Source: Heterobasidion occidentale (taxonomy: Eukaryota; Basidiomycota; Agaricomycetes; Russulales; Bondarzewiaceae). Taken from it: DNA of 64,000 nt. This document shows, piece by piece, positions 33,425-45,947 of this stretch (position 1 is its first letter; each line of letters opens with the position of its first letter). The stretch is from NCBI GenBank assembly GCA_039111635.1, contig JBCAQO010000005.1, positions 806,001 through 870,000 of the forward strand, in the 5' to 3' direction. Below the pieces are notes generated by a model, which ran no database searches, was not told the DNA's origin, and was given only the letters and a program-made list of their open reading frames with translations. Both the position numbers and the translations under genes were made by a program.

Positions 33425-36400
33425 ATGTCAGATCCACCACCACCACGGCCCAAGCCGGGCTCGCTGCGTGACCGCATCGCAGCCTTCGAGCAGAAACCCG
33501 CCGCCTCTGCGTCGCCAGCTGCACCACCTGCACCGCGCCCGAAGCCAGGTGGCCTCGCGAAATGGGCACCGAAACCTTCGTCTCCACCTGCGTCGCCGAC
33601 CAGCAGCGCCACGGCAACCGTGCAGCGTGAGGGCGGGATGTCCGCCCGCGATGCGCAGGCGAGCATTGGCCAGGGTGGTACGCTCAAGGAGCGAATGGCC
33701 GCGCTCCAAGGAATGGCTGCTTTCGGGGGCGCGGCAGCGCCGGCACCCCCAAAGCCCGCGCAGGAGAAGCCTAAGTGGAAGCCGCCGCCGCAAGTCGCGG
33801 TGGCCCCGCCGATCAAAGATGACGAAGAAGACAGTGCGCGCGAGTATAAGGGTGCCGAGGAGGAAGAGGCTGTACCGGATAGAGTGTCAGTGCCCAGCGC
33901 GACTACCGAAGGCGATGCTCCAACTCCGGGTGCGGGCGAGAGCACGGAGCCTGAGAGCAACGATGCCGAGAAGGAGTTGGATCCTGAAGATGAAGAGAGA
34001 CAGCGACGCGCTGCGATCGCTGCGCGGATGGCAAGACTAGGCGGTGCGCGGGTGGGCATGGCCCCGCCGGTGTTTGGAAAGAAGCCTGTGCCCGCTAAGG
34101 AGCAGAAGCCAGTAGAACGAACTCCATCCACAAAGGAAGATGAAAAGCCTGACCATGGCGAATTGGAGCGCAAGAGCTCTATGGACGGTCAGTAATGTGC
34201 TACTCATGTATTTACCTTCCTCACACCTCTTGGTTGCAGCACAATCGTCGAGCTCTCCCTCCGCAACATCACCAGAGTCTGCCAAAGGTAGATCTGAGCC
34301 AGACCCTTATCGCTCTCCTACTGACTTTTGACTATAAAGTGCCCTCGATCCTTTCTCCCCCAGAGGCCGATGAAGGAACTACGTCTCCCAAACCGCAGAC
34401 ATCCGCTACAACAGGTATGCAAACAGCTCGTTTCCTTTTTCTCTACTATATCCTCAAGGCCGATGACATCGCCGTAGAATATCTCCCGCCATCGTCTACA
34501 TCCGCGTCAACTCTCAGCGCCGACAGCGCCGACAGCAAATCTACGAAATCGCCGTCCTCGATGCCAGCACCGTCAGTTCCGCGCCGTGCTCTTCCGCCAC
34601 GCAAGAAGACACCCAAGACACCTTCAACCCCAGCCATGCCCGAGCCTGCACCCGAGCCCACATCGTCATTGGGGCCTACGAATGTCTTGGGTGCCTCAAT
34701 CCACGTGAGCCCTTCGGCATACGGGGGCGAGAGCAGCGTCGCAGAGACGCAGGCCACGGCCTCTGGCGACAGGCAGGAAGAGGTCGGCAACGTGAATGCG
34801 AGCGCGGAAGATTACTTCGACCATCCTGCAGCCTTGGCTCACGATGAGCCTGCGGTGGTTGCTACAGCTTCTCATGAGCTTCACGACGATCCTATCGCCA
34901 AGGATGACGTTGCTGAAGTTGAGCGCGCGACTTCCCCCTCGTCCGACGCACGTCCTGAGTCGCCCGATGACCCCGAAGTCTACTTGAAACCCAAGCGCGA
35001 CATCGAGCCAGAGCCAGAGCCAGCGCACGACCCTGAGCTTGCAGTTGAGCCCTCAACTGCATCAGCCGACGCGCTGTCTGAGGTCCCAGCCGCTGAAGGC
35101 CAGCGGTCGGAGGAGGTCGAAGAAGACGAAGAAGACGAGGCGGCGCGGCGCAAGCGCATTGCTCAACGTCTTGCCCAGACGGGCGGAGTCAATCCACTCA
35201 GCGCGCCACGGGAGCCCTCCCCCGGGCATGAGGGGACAGGCGATGTACCACGGAAGAGCAGCCTTGAGGCTGCTCCTGGAAACAGAGACCCGAATGTCCC
35301 CATGCACAACTTCGAGCTCACGGACACGCCGTCAGAGCCGCGAGGCAGTGTTGAAGGTGTTGGCTCTGTGCGCAAGACGGTGGAGGATGAGGTTACTGAA
35401 GATGGTGAATTTTAATCGCTTTTCCTGCAACGAAAATTGGCACGCTTCGCATCTTCTTTGGATCTATGTATATAAAGACAGCACTGTTGATGAAATTCTG
35501 TCCTCAGATTCTACTATCCGCGAAGAACATGTTGGGTCTGATATCGGAGACCAGCCCCCTGCAGCCGTCCCCATACACAGGCGAGGTGAACGCAGAATTC
35601 AGGGAGAGGCCGTAAGGCTGGAAGGAGAGGACGAACACGAGGCTTTGCGTGACGAGATCGACCGCGATGGGCAAAATGAAACGCTCGGTACACGTGGTGA
35701 GCATGAGGCAGTTGCGGGCGCAGATGAGACCGTAGAAGACGTCACGTCTGATGGTGAGGGGGAACGCGCAGACGGCGAACAGGTACAGGACGCTCTAGAA
35801 GACAACAAAGATGTTCCGAATCCGGCCTCGATCGAGCCAGGGCACACGCGTGAACAGCGCACGGCGCCTGTGCATCCTGGCGACACTCCAGCCGAGGAGG
35901 ACGCGGCAGGCCCACGATACGACGAGAGCTTCGAAGCGAGTGGAGACGACAACGACATGGCCCCGCCGCGTATCCTGCGCCCACTCCCAGCCGCACCCGC
36001 TGCGCCCACGCCCGTGTTCAGTACGCGCCCAGACACAGATTCTTCAATAACGCGCGAATCACCCCCAACTGTTCCTCCCCCTTCTGCCAATAGAAGAGTC
36101 TCGGTGCCTCCGCCTATACGAGCCGCCCCAGCGTCCAATGTCACCGCTGCGTACGAGCCGGCATCGCCTAGAATCGCGACCACGAAGAGGACGTCGATGC
36201 CCCCACCCGTGCGCGCGGTTCCGCAGCCCGCAGGAGAGCGTGCGGCGCTTTCACCTCCACCAGCGCCAGTGCCCTTTGTCGTCGCCTCTAAAGAGGTAGT
36301 CGAAGAGCCTGAAGAGGGCGTAGAAAGCGATTCAGAAGAGCCACAGGCCTCTCCTCCCCCTTCCCCTCCCCCTCCCCCTCGCCGGTCCTCGATTCAAGCT

Positions 36401-38560
36401 TCGGCTCCCTCTACCCCTCGGAAGCCGTCCCTGCCTGGATCGCCTCCCCAGAGTCCGCGGGTGCCGGTTCCTTGGACTGCGTCATCCCAACATCGCAGAG
36501 CTAGCCGTGAGTCTACCAGCAGCTATGGCGAGAGGCGCCCATCGCTGGGATTCGTACCGCCCCCGCCCCCAGTCCCGCAAGTCACTGCTGCCTCTCCCCC
36601 GCCACTGCCTCGCGGCTCTGAATCGCCCTCAGTTCCGGTGAGGAAGCTCCCACCTACATTGGCCTCTCCTCAAGACGAAGAACATGAGGTCCTCGACGAT
36701 TCCGACGGAGGTACGTGCTCCTTGTTCATGTCGTTGAGATTCGGCCCTTGATTGTGTTTGGCACAGATCCCATTGACCCACGTTTCCACAGTCCCTTGAA
36801 ATCGTCTATGCTTCCCTCAGTGGTGGCACCGCCTCCAACAGCTTTACCACCACCCGTCGACGACACTCTTTTCACTCCACAGAGCGTGTCAAATGCGCCT
36901 TCGCCACAAGAGGATTCTGAGGAAGATGCAGAGCAGGCACGTCGCCGCACGATTGCGGAGCGCATGGCGAAGCTCGGCGGAATTAGGTTTGGCGCCCCAC
37001 CTGCACCTGCCCGTCGCCCTCCCGCCTCTGCTCCTTCTGCCGAGGAATTACCTGCCGAAGAGAACATGCCAATGGAACAGGGCACTAGTGCCTCTCAGGT
37101 TCCCGGGGAGGAAGACGAAGAGGACGAGCAAGCCAGGAGACAGAGAATCACTGCAAAGCTTGCAGGGATGGGCGGGATGCGGTTTGGGATGATACCTGGC
37201 ACTTCTCCTGTGCCTAGTCATCCACCCCCTGCGCCCAAGCGTGAGGAAGAGCCTACCCCGGCTATCCCGTCTCGTGCTATCCCTCCTGCACGTCAATATC
37301 AGCCTCCCGCTGATCCGGAGTCTGAAGCAGAGAGCAATCCTATGTCTGACGATGGGGTTCAGGTAGAAGCTGAGGAAAGTGAAGCCGAGGAAGTGCTCTA
37401 TGAAGATGCAGTGGAGGATGAGTATGTTGAACAAGCAGAAGAGGAAGAACTGCCACCTCCCCCTCCCTCTCGCTCAGCTAGGCCTCCTATTCCAACGGGT
37501 AGACCGCCTGTCCCGCCGCCTGTGAGGAAACCCTCGGTCGATACTCCACCCAGTCCCGTTGTGCCGCTTGCAAACCGCCCAACCCGTAAAGATTCATACG
37601 ACACAGTGACTTCGTCGAGTTCAAGACTGCATACTCGAGCCCCACAGTCGGACTACGTGATGGTTGAGCAGGAAGACGAAGATTCTCCGCCACCTCCGCC
37701 CCGTAGACCCTCTCGAGCACAGCCTTCTGCCCTACCACCCCCTGCGATATCCGAGCAGAATGACACTTCTGGTCAATGGGAGCTGCCATCCATTCCAACT
37801 GGCGGTCTTGATTTCGGGGAAAGTAGCGCGACGAGCGATCTTTCCGCTTCGATGCTGTCAGAGGATTCGACATACTACCCTCCTCCGCCCGCGGAGAAAC
37901 CGCTCCCTCCGACGATTGTCCCACCCTCAGACCATGCACAAGTGCCAACTCAAATGTCTGCTGAAGAACTCCGAGCACTCTGGGGGCGCGTTGGTGTGCA
38001 GATATGCGAGGTCGCAACAACCCTACATGAACGTTCCAAGAAGACGCTCATCGGAGACGGGTCGTATTCAGGCTTCGTCGCTGCCGTCCTTGCGCAGGTG
38101 CCAAATGCTCAACAACCGCCGATGGACGGAGTGGAGTATGGCTATCTCGTATACGCGCAGAGTGGCGCATCCGTGCACACGCGCGCCAGCGAGATAATGC
38201 CAGGGGACATCATCGTTCTGGAGGGTGCAAAGCTGAAGGGCCACAAGGGGCTGCACGCGTATACCACTGTAGCGGGAGAAGGGGCCCCTTGTATTGGCGT
38301 CGTGTGCGAGTTTGAGACGAAGAAATTGAAGGTGAGGTCGCTGCAGGCGAACCAGCATGTTGGCCAAGCGGTGAGTGCTCTTGTCAATTTTTCAGAAAGT
38401 ACTGTTCTCATGACAGCGTGGCTTGCAGACCGTGGAATCCGTGAGCTACAGACTAGAAGACTTGAAGAGCGGATCGATCAAAGTGAGCACATAGAGCGTA
38501 TGGCCCTGACATTGTATCGCTGATCCGTCTGTGCAGGTGTATCGCGTTCTGGAGGCATAA
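33425..38560 (+). CDS. BBC1: Bbc1-like cortical actin-patch protein
   Basis: Homologue of yeast Bbc1/Mti1, which acts at endocytic actin patches and restrains WASP/myosin-driven actin assembly. Eight exons (33425-34187, 34240-34287, 34340-34414, 34478-35404, 35478-36710, 36767-38370, 38429-38482, 38537-38560) give 1575 residues. The last 170 residues form the BBC1/AIM3 cysteine-proteinase-fold domain (LRALWGRVGVQICEVA, EIMPGDIIVLEGAKLKGHKG, KLKVRSLQANQ). The rest is disordered, acidic and proline-rich with many SH3-ligand PPPP runs. Four short motifs recur: RMARLGGARVGM, RLAQTGGVNPL, RMAKLGGIRFGAP and KLAGMGGMRFGM, each after an RRxxIxx Arg-rich helix. No SH3 domain is seen at the N terminus (MSDPPPPRPKPGSLRDRIAA), unlike yeast Bbc1. 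Confidence 0.85.
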
Positions 38561-38885
38561 TCGATTCGCCATTGTCGATTTCTGACTACAGGAGAAGTCA
38601 TGGCAGAGCCATCGTCATTTGTATTTTACATCTTTCTGGACGGTCGTGGAAATTTTTGTATATGACTTTGGGGTTTAATATTCTTCAAAGACCGTATCGT
38701 CGTGTTACACAAGAAGACACTATGGATCACAGGGTCGCTATACCACTCAGCAAGAAACCAGACACAGCTCCTCATCAGCTATAGATCTAAGGTGTCAGTG
38801 CATGCCCAGAACAGAACGGAAGTGAGACGAAGCAAGGCGCACTCACCGAGAAGGACAAGATATATAGAAAATAAGAAACAGAACA

Positions 38886-39567
38886 CTATTTTACAAGGGG
38901 GCGCACGCCAATACCGTCATCTTTCAGACTGCGGCCTGCGTAACTCTTGACTTCCCTCTCATACTGACCTAAGATGGTGTGATCTATCAGTATATTGTGA
39001 ATGTGAGCAGAACGTAGACACGCACTCATGGGCGCATCGGTCTTGATTTTCTTCACTGGAGAATCGATTGTAGTGCTCTTAGAGTCGGATGAATCAGGGG
39101 AGGGACGCTTGCCCCTCTGTTTCTGGAAGACGGAAATCACCGTTAGGGGAGGATCTGCGATATCAAAACAAAAGAGATACTTACAAACCGACTATCAAAC
39201 GTTCGCTTTCTGAAGATTCGGCAAGAAAAGGAGGAAACGTGCAAGTAAGAAGGCCAATCTAGTAAGAGGAAGGTGATATGCTCACCTGGCCAATATCTCT
39301 TCCTGCTTCTTCTTTTCTTCCTCATCCTGCATCTTATGAGTCTACTAGCCCTCAAGAACCTGGGACGATTTCAAGTACCTTCTGAATGCGCTGGAATCTC
39401 TCAAGAAAAGATCCATCGTTAGAAAATACATTGGTGGGCTTCGATTTGGGTGGGGGAGGCTTCGAGCTAGCAGAGCTCGAGGGCCCAGGTGTCGAGGTGT
39501 GTGAGTGTGTGGTGGGTGAAGCGTACCCACTGCCATGTTGAGGAGTCGGCGTCGTCACATGCGACAT
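38886..39567 (-). CDS. Small Lys/Ser-rich hypothetical protein
   Basis: Five exons (39379-39567, 39286-39332, 39185-39209, 39026-39122, 38886-38968) give 146 residues in frame. The N terminus is Ser/Thr/Pro-rich, followed by NVFSNDGSFLERFQRIQK, a charged helix (DEEEKKKQEEILARKRTFD), a basic stretch with PVKKIKTD that could be a nuclear localisation signal, and a conserved-looking end, YEREVKSYAGRSLKDDGIGV. I do not recognise a named family. It is convergent with the Bbc1-like gene, about 325 bp away. Confidence 0.6.
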
Positions 39568-42500
39568 TGCTGCTGAGGTTATTGCCGTCGTCGACGAGAT
39601 CGATGAGGGAGCGGTCTCGAACTGGCAACGAGAGGCTTGACTTGGGTGCCGTATTAGGTAATATTTCTAGGGCTTTCGCGCATTAGCGAGTTCTTTCCTC
39701 TGCGCGTACCGCCTAATCATCCTTCGTCATTCGACAGGAGTGCTGGCGGCGCGAGGTGAGAAGTATCGGAGTATCGCGAAAAGTATATTCATTGCTACAT
39801 GGCATCTTTTTCATCAATATATTGTGATATATTTAAGTGTTAAATGAAAAAGTTCGAAACGAGATACCCGAACGACTGGTCATCAAGGGGGCGCTTTGCG
39901 CTGAGCGGTACCAGTGAGCAGTCTCAGTGGAGGTAGCCGTACCAGCTGGCCACGGTTGCTAGTGAATCTAAACATGTCATTCTCCTCGCAACGAAAAAGC
40001 AATCATCTTGGAAGGCGCTTGCAGAATATCTCCAAAACCATACCACATCAAATGAATCGCCGTCGATATCAACGCCACACATCAAAGGAAGCGCAGACCA
40101 CTGAGGTCGACGTATGGTCTAGAATGTGGTAGGATGACGAGTCTGTCCCACGGGATGAGGAGACTGAGCGCAGAGCAGAGAAGACTCCGATGAGAATGGC
40201 CGAGGTGTTACTCTGCCATGGCAAAGCGACACTTGTACGCCCTTCTCTAGGCGTTTGTGCGTGTTCTTCGTCTGCAACCATTTCGATATAATTGCATACG
40301 CCACTACGTTCAGGGGCTTGGTGAACAGGTGCACCATCAAGGAACGAGAGTTTGACACGGAAAAGAGGCTGTTTATGCGCCGTATCGCAACCGCCTATCT
40401 TTTGGAGCGCCTAGTTACACAACGAATTCAGACTGCTCAACAGACGAGCGGGATTGATAAGGAGATATAGTACGTACCCCGAGCCACTTCAAGACTTGCT
40501 AGATAAGACCTTTTCTTCAGCATAGCAGGCCCAAAGCATGCCTAAGTACCTCGAAACGAGCGCCGTCAAACGAGAAGACTGTAAAATTGATACCCCTCTT
40601 GTCGTGAGGAAGAGACTTGGTCTACCAGCATTAGAATATCGCTGAGGCTTTCACCCTTGGGGCCTTGCAGCTCGATGTGCTACGAAAGATGTCGAGATAA
40701 TGAAAGAACGTATAGGATGCGAGCCGGAGGGAACAGGAGCATGCCGCTGTATCACTGCTGATGCTATGAGAAGTGACACCAAGAAGGCTGGGAAGCAATT
40801 TGATAGCTGCCATGTCAAACTTTTGAGTCGCAGTCGCGGAGACTAGAAAAGTGTTAGGCCCGCTGAGTCATGCTCGCACCAAATCTGCGTCTACTCTGGC
40901 GGGCGACCTCAAGTTGTTCAAGGGCTGTTCATCCAAATTTATCTCAGATGAGTGTAAAGCCCCGATGATGCAGGAGTTGTGTAAGTTCCTAGTGTCACCA
41001 AATTCGAAGTAGAGACACGGAGCTGAGTGTTTTCTTCTCGAAACGTCCTTGCACCGCAAATGTCTATCTGATCTGTCTAAGACCGTGAACATGACTTCAA
41101 GGTTACAGTGCGTCTACCTAGCTTGGACTGCACACTGACAAACCGTTACATCTCGTGCGTTTTCGGTCGATTTTATTTATGCCTGAATGCGGCTTCCGTC
41201 AACAGGACGAAAAACTTCGTTTTTCATCAGGGATCGCGCTCTTTTCTCTTAATCTCGCACCTTGAAAAAAAAACTTGGTGAAAAATCTAGCCTCTCATCC
41301 GATTTCTAAATTTGATCGACTGAGGGCTTCGTCCAGCCAACTTAGATCTTATGCGAGCCTGCTACGCATGCCTACCCTCGGCATTCTCGAATCACCGAGC
41401 AAGATGTCACTCATTTCCTGGTTGGCCTTTCTTCCTACGTGGCAATTGATGAACTCTAGATTCTTCTCTTTCACCCACGCGCTGAAAATACAGCCAAACC
41501 TGTCATAAGGACCCGCAAGTATCCAGATGAAACATCTGTGCCGATACCTTGCGCACAACGATGCATTGACACATTTCTCGGTCAATCACCGCGTTTTTCT
41601 CCTTCTCCCTTCGATCCTACGCTCTTTTCTACCAAAGATGCCCAAGGTCATGGCATTGCTGGCGAGATTGGTCCAAGCAGGTCTTTCTTCGCTCCACTCT
41701 TCCATGATATCGTACGCTCACTCGCACACATCAACAACTGCAAACAGAGGTCTTTTCAGGGCAATGGAAGTCGTCTTATCAAGATGGTTATACAGCAGGC
41801 TGATGGCGTGCGTAGAATCATGCAGTTAGTCCGTGGGCTTCTGATCGCACCTCGTTCCGTTCAGCCTCCCAAACCGACCTGCTCAGAATTTTTCGTGACC
41901 GGGCAGGTGTGAACGATCGCTCAACCCCAATCGGTTCCGGAAATTCTAGTCATTTAAACAATGACCGACCCTACGAAGCGATTACGCTGTTCCAGGACAT
42001 TACAGGCTTTACTGAAGACACGCTCCCGATGTGACGCTGATCTTGACTATGCCACCCCCTGCGGCTCATGAATCGAGCCTAAGTTCGAACTGGACTTCCT
42101 CTTGATTTGATGTGTTGTCTTCTTCCCTCGCGCGCCCAGTGTCCTGCGCAGTGACAGCGAAGAGGCGACGCATTTGTGCAGGTCTCCATTCTTCTATGCC
42201 ACTGGCCGATAGTTGGAGTCCGGTGTGCCCGGTGGGAAATCCCGTTCCTCGGGCACTGAGGTAAAGGCCGCCCAAAAAAATACAATGACAATACCGTTCC
42301 CACCAACTCTTTGGATTTAACGTTGTACTCCGCATCTTCTTGCCCAGATACTCCAGTATGACACTAGGAATTGTGGCCGACAGCGAATTCCAATCCACAA
42401 AGACAACGGGAGCCTGATGGCCGTCTTTGACTTGCCTCAGACATGCAATCCCCGAACTTGGCCGGCTCGTCCGCTCGGCCGGGGTGAGGCCAAGTACAGG

Positions 42501-43407
42501 CCACACCAGGACCTCTTTTTATGGAAGTCGATTGCACATCTATGACGTCTGACATGTTCTTTCACAGATTTCCCCGGATGATCACTGGGAGCAGTTGTTG
42601 TGTGGTGAACGTACGGCTGGAATGCCGCGAGGTTGGTGCTCCATGTTTTTCGGCATGCAGATAGCATCAGGAAACTGATAACTCTTTGATAGAGCGTCTG
42701 TACACGATCCCCGATTCTCACCTTGGTACGGACGTTTCCAGACGTCCGACTGATGGCTCTTGTCATGTGCGGCCCCCGTGAGCGGGCCTTAAAGTGCAGC
42801 GGCGACATATACAAAGGAAAACCCCCGTTTTATGAATCTATGAAGACTCAATCTTGTACTCCCTCCAGGCTGTTATGTTCCCTTCCTGTTAACTGACCAC
42901 AATGTATAACCGACAGCAATACCGTCCGCTTTGTCACATCTTGTGCCGAGCAAGATATGTCAACCTCACCAAATCAAAGCCGGGAAGGAAATGAGATCAG
43001 ATAAGTCACGGGGAACCAAGATGCTTCCGAGCATGAGCCAAAATGAACGGACTGCATACGGTTTACCATCCCACAGCTGTTGTACATGGATTTTTTTCTC
43101 AGATACGACAAGCTACCTACTTCATTGCGATATAGTGACTCACCCCGCTATGGAGTTCAACAGGACAGGCATGGAGAACGGAATGGATTGGCAAATGCTA
43201 CGACTAGGCCTCTTTGTTGCTACACCTGATGTCCCGGACAACCTTCGGACTTCTAACCCTTGAATGTTGTCAAACGAGGCGCTCGACGCTAAGCAATATG
43301 CGCGCGGAGAACGGCGTCAATACGATTTGATAACTACATTCGAGTACATCCCGTCATTTCGTGTCAAACCGCCAGGTATCGATGTCCGTCCGGTCTGTCG
43401 TGACCGC
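39568..43407. other. 3.8 kb without a recognisable gene
   Basis: Scattered open frames of up to about 145 codons occur (40255-40470 and 41538-41912 plus; 42066-42506 and 42437-42814 minus). None shows a family motif, a convincing start and splice chain, or terminal repeats. The composition is near-neutral and unlike the GC-rich genes on both sides, consistent with old decayed coding or transposon DNA. That reading is inference. Confidence 0.4.
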
Positions 43408-45947
43408 CTACTTGCTTACAGCAAGCTTATCGAAATCCTTCAACCAAGCTTTCACAAACTCGATCTCCTCCCCATGGATTGTTCGAATTTCTACGGGCTC
43501 TGCCGAGCTGTTTGCTAACCCATTTTCGTCCCAATGGTGCACCGCACCTACGCGATTCGTCACCGGCCAAAAAAACGAATCAGTCAGCAGATCACACGGG
43601 GACATGCAAGAGATGCGAGAAACATCTCATTGCAGTATAGATGGTGAATGACGGACCAGGGATTAGCTTGAACGGACGCAGCGTTGTGTCGGGACGGTCT
43701 TTAGCGTAGTACTGGCTATGTGGGGTATCGGGCCGCCAGGGATCGACTGCGTGATGAGTGCTCAGTCAGCGAATGAAGAGAAGCGAGCAAAGTCTCGAAC
43801 GTTCGCCATCGATGATAGCCAGCCTGTCCGCGGCAATGCCAAAGTCTCCCAGAACGTTCACAGCTGTGATGTTGGGTAAGGGTGGGACGGTGAAAAATTT
43901 GCCAGGAGGGAAAGCCTAGACGCGAAATCATTTTTGGATTTGCTGTATTGAAGATGCGAAGGGTGGGAATACCTGCGTGCAAATCTTGTGCTCGTAGTCC
44001 AGATCCAGTAGGCGAGAGATGATCGTCGGAATATCACGGCGTGGAGGAGCAGTCTGAAAGGAAATCGTAACGACAGAGGGCACGGGTGCAAATTAGAAGC
44101 TGACCGTGAGATAACCCCACTGAGTGCAATACTGGAAGGTCCATAACCTCCAATCTTGGCTTAGGTCCACATCTTGATATACCGCGTCGTCGAATGAGCC
44201 AAAGCATTCATCAAGTGTCGAATCGCTGGGGCATTCGGAAACATAGTTCTGTGATATAGTCAGTCCTGACCGTCATGGCATAGACCCGACTGACACCAAC
44301 CTCCCTGATCCAATTAGCATAGTTCACGATAGCAAGATTGACTGTTAGCCCGTCAATGGTGGTAATGTTTGAGTCGGCCGCGGTTCCTGTAGAGTTTCCG
44401 TTCAATGCGGCGCAGAAGTCGTCAAAGGCAGTGCTTCCAACAGCAGGGTCCCAGTTCTTGCTCTGCCAGTCGCCGAGGGGAGACTAGGATCCGCCCATAT
44501 GAGATACGATCAATGGGAGAAAAGGAACACGCACCGAGATGAGCGAAACAAAATCTACGTCGTGCGTGAGATTCGCAAGACCGAACAAGCTCTTAATCTG
44601 AATACGTGCAACAGGGACCTTCAGAAGTGTGTCGATGAGCGCGACGGAGTGAACAAGGTTTGCAGAGCACTTGGCGTCGGCGGCGAGTCTGATGACATCC
44701 ATGTATTCCCAATTGGTAATTGCTGCATGCGTGACGGCTAGCCAAAAAAATATCATGATTTACACGGTTAGCTTGTAGATGTCAATGGCACCCACCGCTT
44801 GACGCAATAGATCCGTAGACAATATCAGGATAGAGCACTTTCATGTGAGCCGCGCGAGCGCCTGCATAAGAACCCTGTATGCGGTTAACCCATATCATGG
44901 ATCAAATCATCGTGATGCGTACCCCATAGTAGATCCAAGGAGTGTTAGGAGCCGTAAGATCTTCATCGATACCCTCGAATTTCACATTGCGCATAAAATT
45001 GGCAGAGTCCTCGAGCGCTTGCTCGTTATTCAGCCATCTATCGTCATCCTCAGTACGTTGCATCCTCAATCAAGGGTCTGGATGAGTATTAATACTTACC
45101 GTAGATTGTCTGTGGAGAAATTGGCTACACCAACAGAGTCACCTGTAAACGTCCAGAAATACAAGGCTGATTAGTAGCTGCGGGATTTACATCACGGTTA
45201 TGACAAATGAGTAGCATAGACAGCTCAGATCAATCCTGTGTTTTTTTGGACATGACTGTACCATCATCGTAGATGGAAATACGGATCCAAGCCCTTGATG
45301 ACAGGTGGATGGACATGGGAGTCTGTACGTTATTGATGAAATACAATCTGTCTCTTTTGAGAGCGACGAGATGGATTGCAATTTGTCACCTCCTCAGCAG
45401 ATACAGGGACCATTCTGGAGTATTCCCAATTGCAGAATGTACATTGACCAGACTGCTGGAAAGCGATTTACTCACCGTAGTACCTGTGTTCCAGCACCAC
45501 ACCAACCCCACCCGTCGCCTTGGCCAGGATATCGAGAATTCCAGTATCCAAGTAAGGCAAGCGATCCTCCCCGTCCGTTTCTCCTCCATCCAAGACGATC
45601 ACGGGTGCACCCGTGCCTGGCTTGTAATGACGCGTACTGACCCAGTATCGCTGGCCGAATGTCCCATCAGTGGTGTTGTAGAAGTGATCGAGCGGCTGGG
45701 TGAATGTATACACCGGGAACGACGCAGTCGGAGCCAAAGAAAGCGAGGACGCTGCCGATGCGGTCGTAGACGCTGTCGAATTAGGGTCATCCTGGATAAG
45801 TAAAGACGTGCCCCCATTCTCGAGACGCAACCTGAGCTTCCAGATATTGACGCTCTGCGCTCCGTTCACCCGTAGGCTATTCGCACTGAATGCCGCCTGT
45901 GTGCTTGAAAGCAAGGAGAACAGGAGGATAGCTGAGCTCAATAACAT
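43408..45947 (-). CDS. Secreted serine peptidase, family S28
   Basis: Extracellular prolyl-specific serine carboxypeptidase/aminopeptidase-type enzyme (PRCP/DPP7 family). The start at 45947 is chosen because MLLSSAILLFSLLSSTQA is a clean signal peptide; the open frame extends upstream without an ATG. Seen in order: YTFTQPLDHFYNTTDGTFGQ (S28 N-terminal signature), IVLDGGETDG, GVVLEHRYYGE, the nucleophile GGSYAG (split by an intron near 44880-44925), the Asp region LAIIDGE...DPWRP near 43740-43830, and AVHHWDENGL with the catalytic His at about 43530. About ten exons of 60-450 bp. Saprotrophic fungi secrete such enzymes for peptide scavenging. The exact ends of the middle exons were not all fixed. 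Confidence 0.88.

Noticed and set aside
39568..43407. A gene or transposon in the 3.8 kb gap
   Set aside because: Frames of up to about 145 codons have no recognisable motif, splice chain or terminal repeats.
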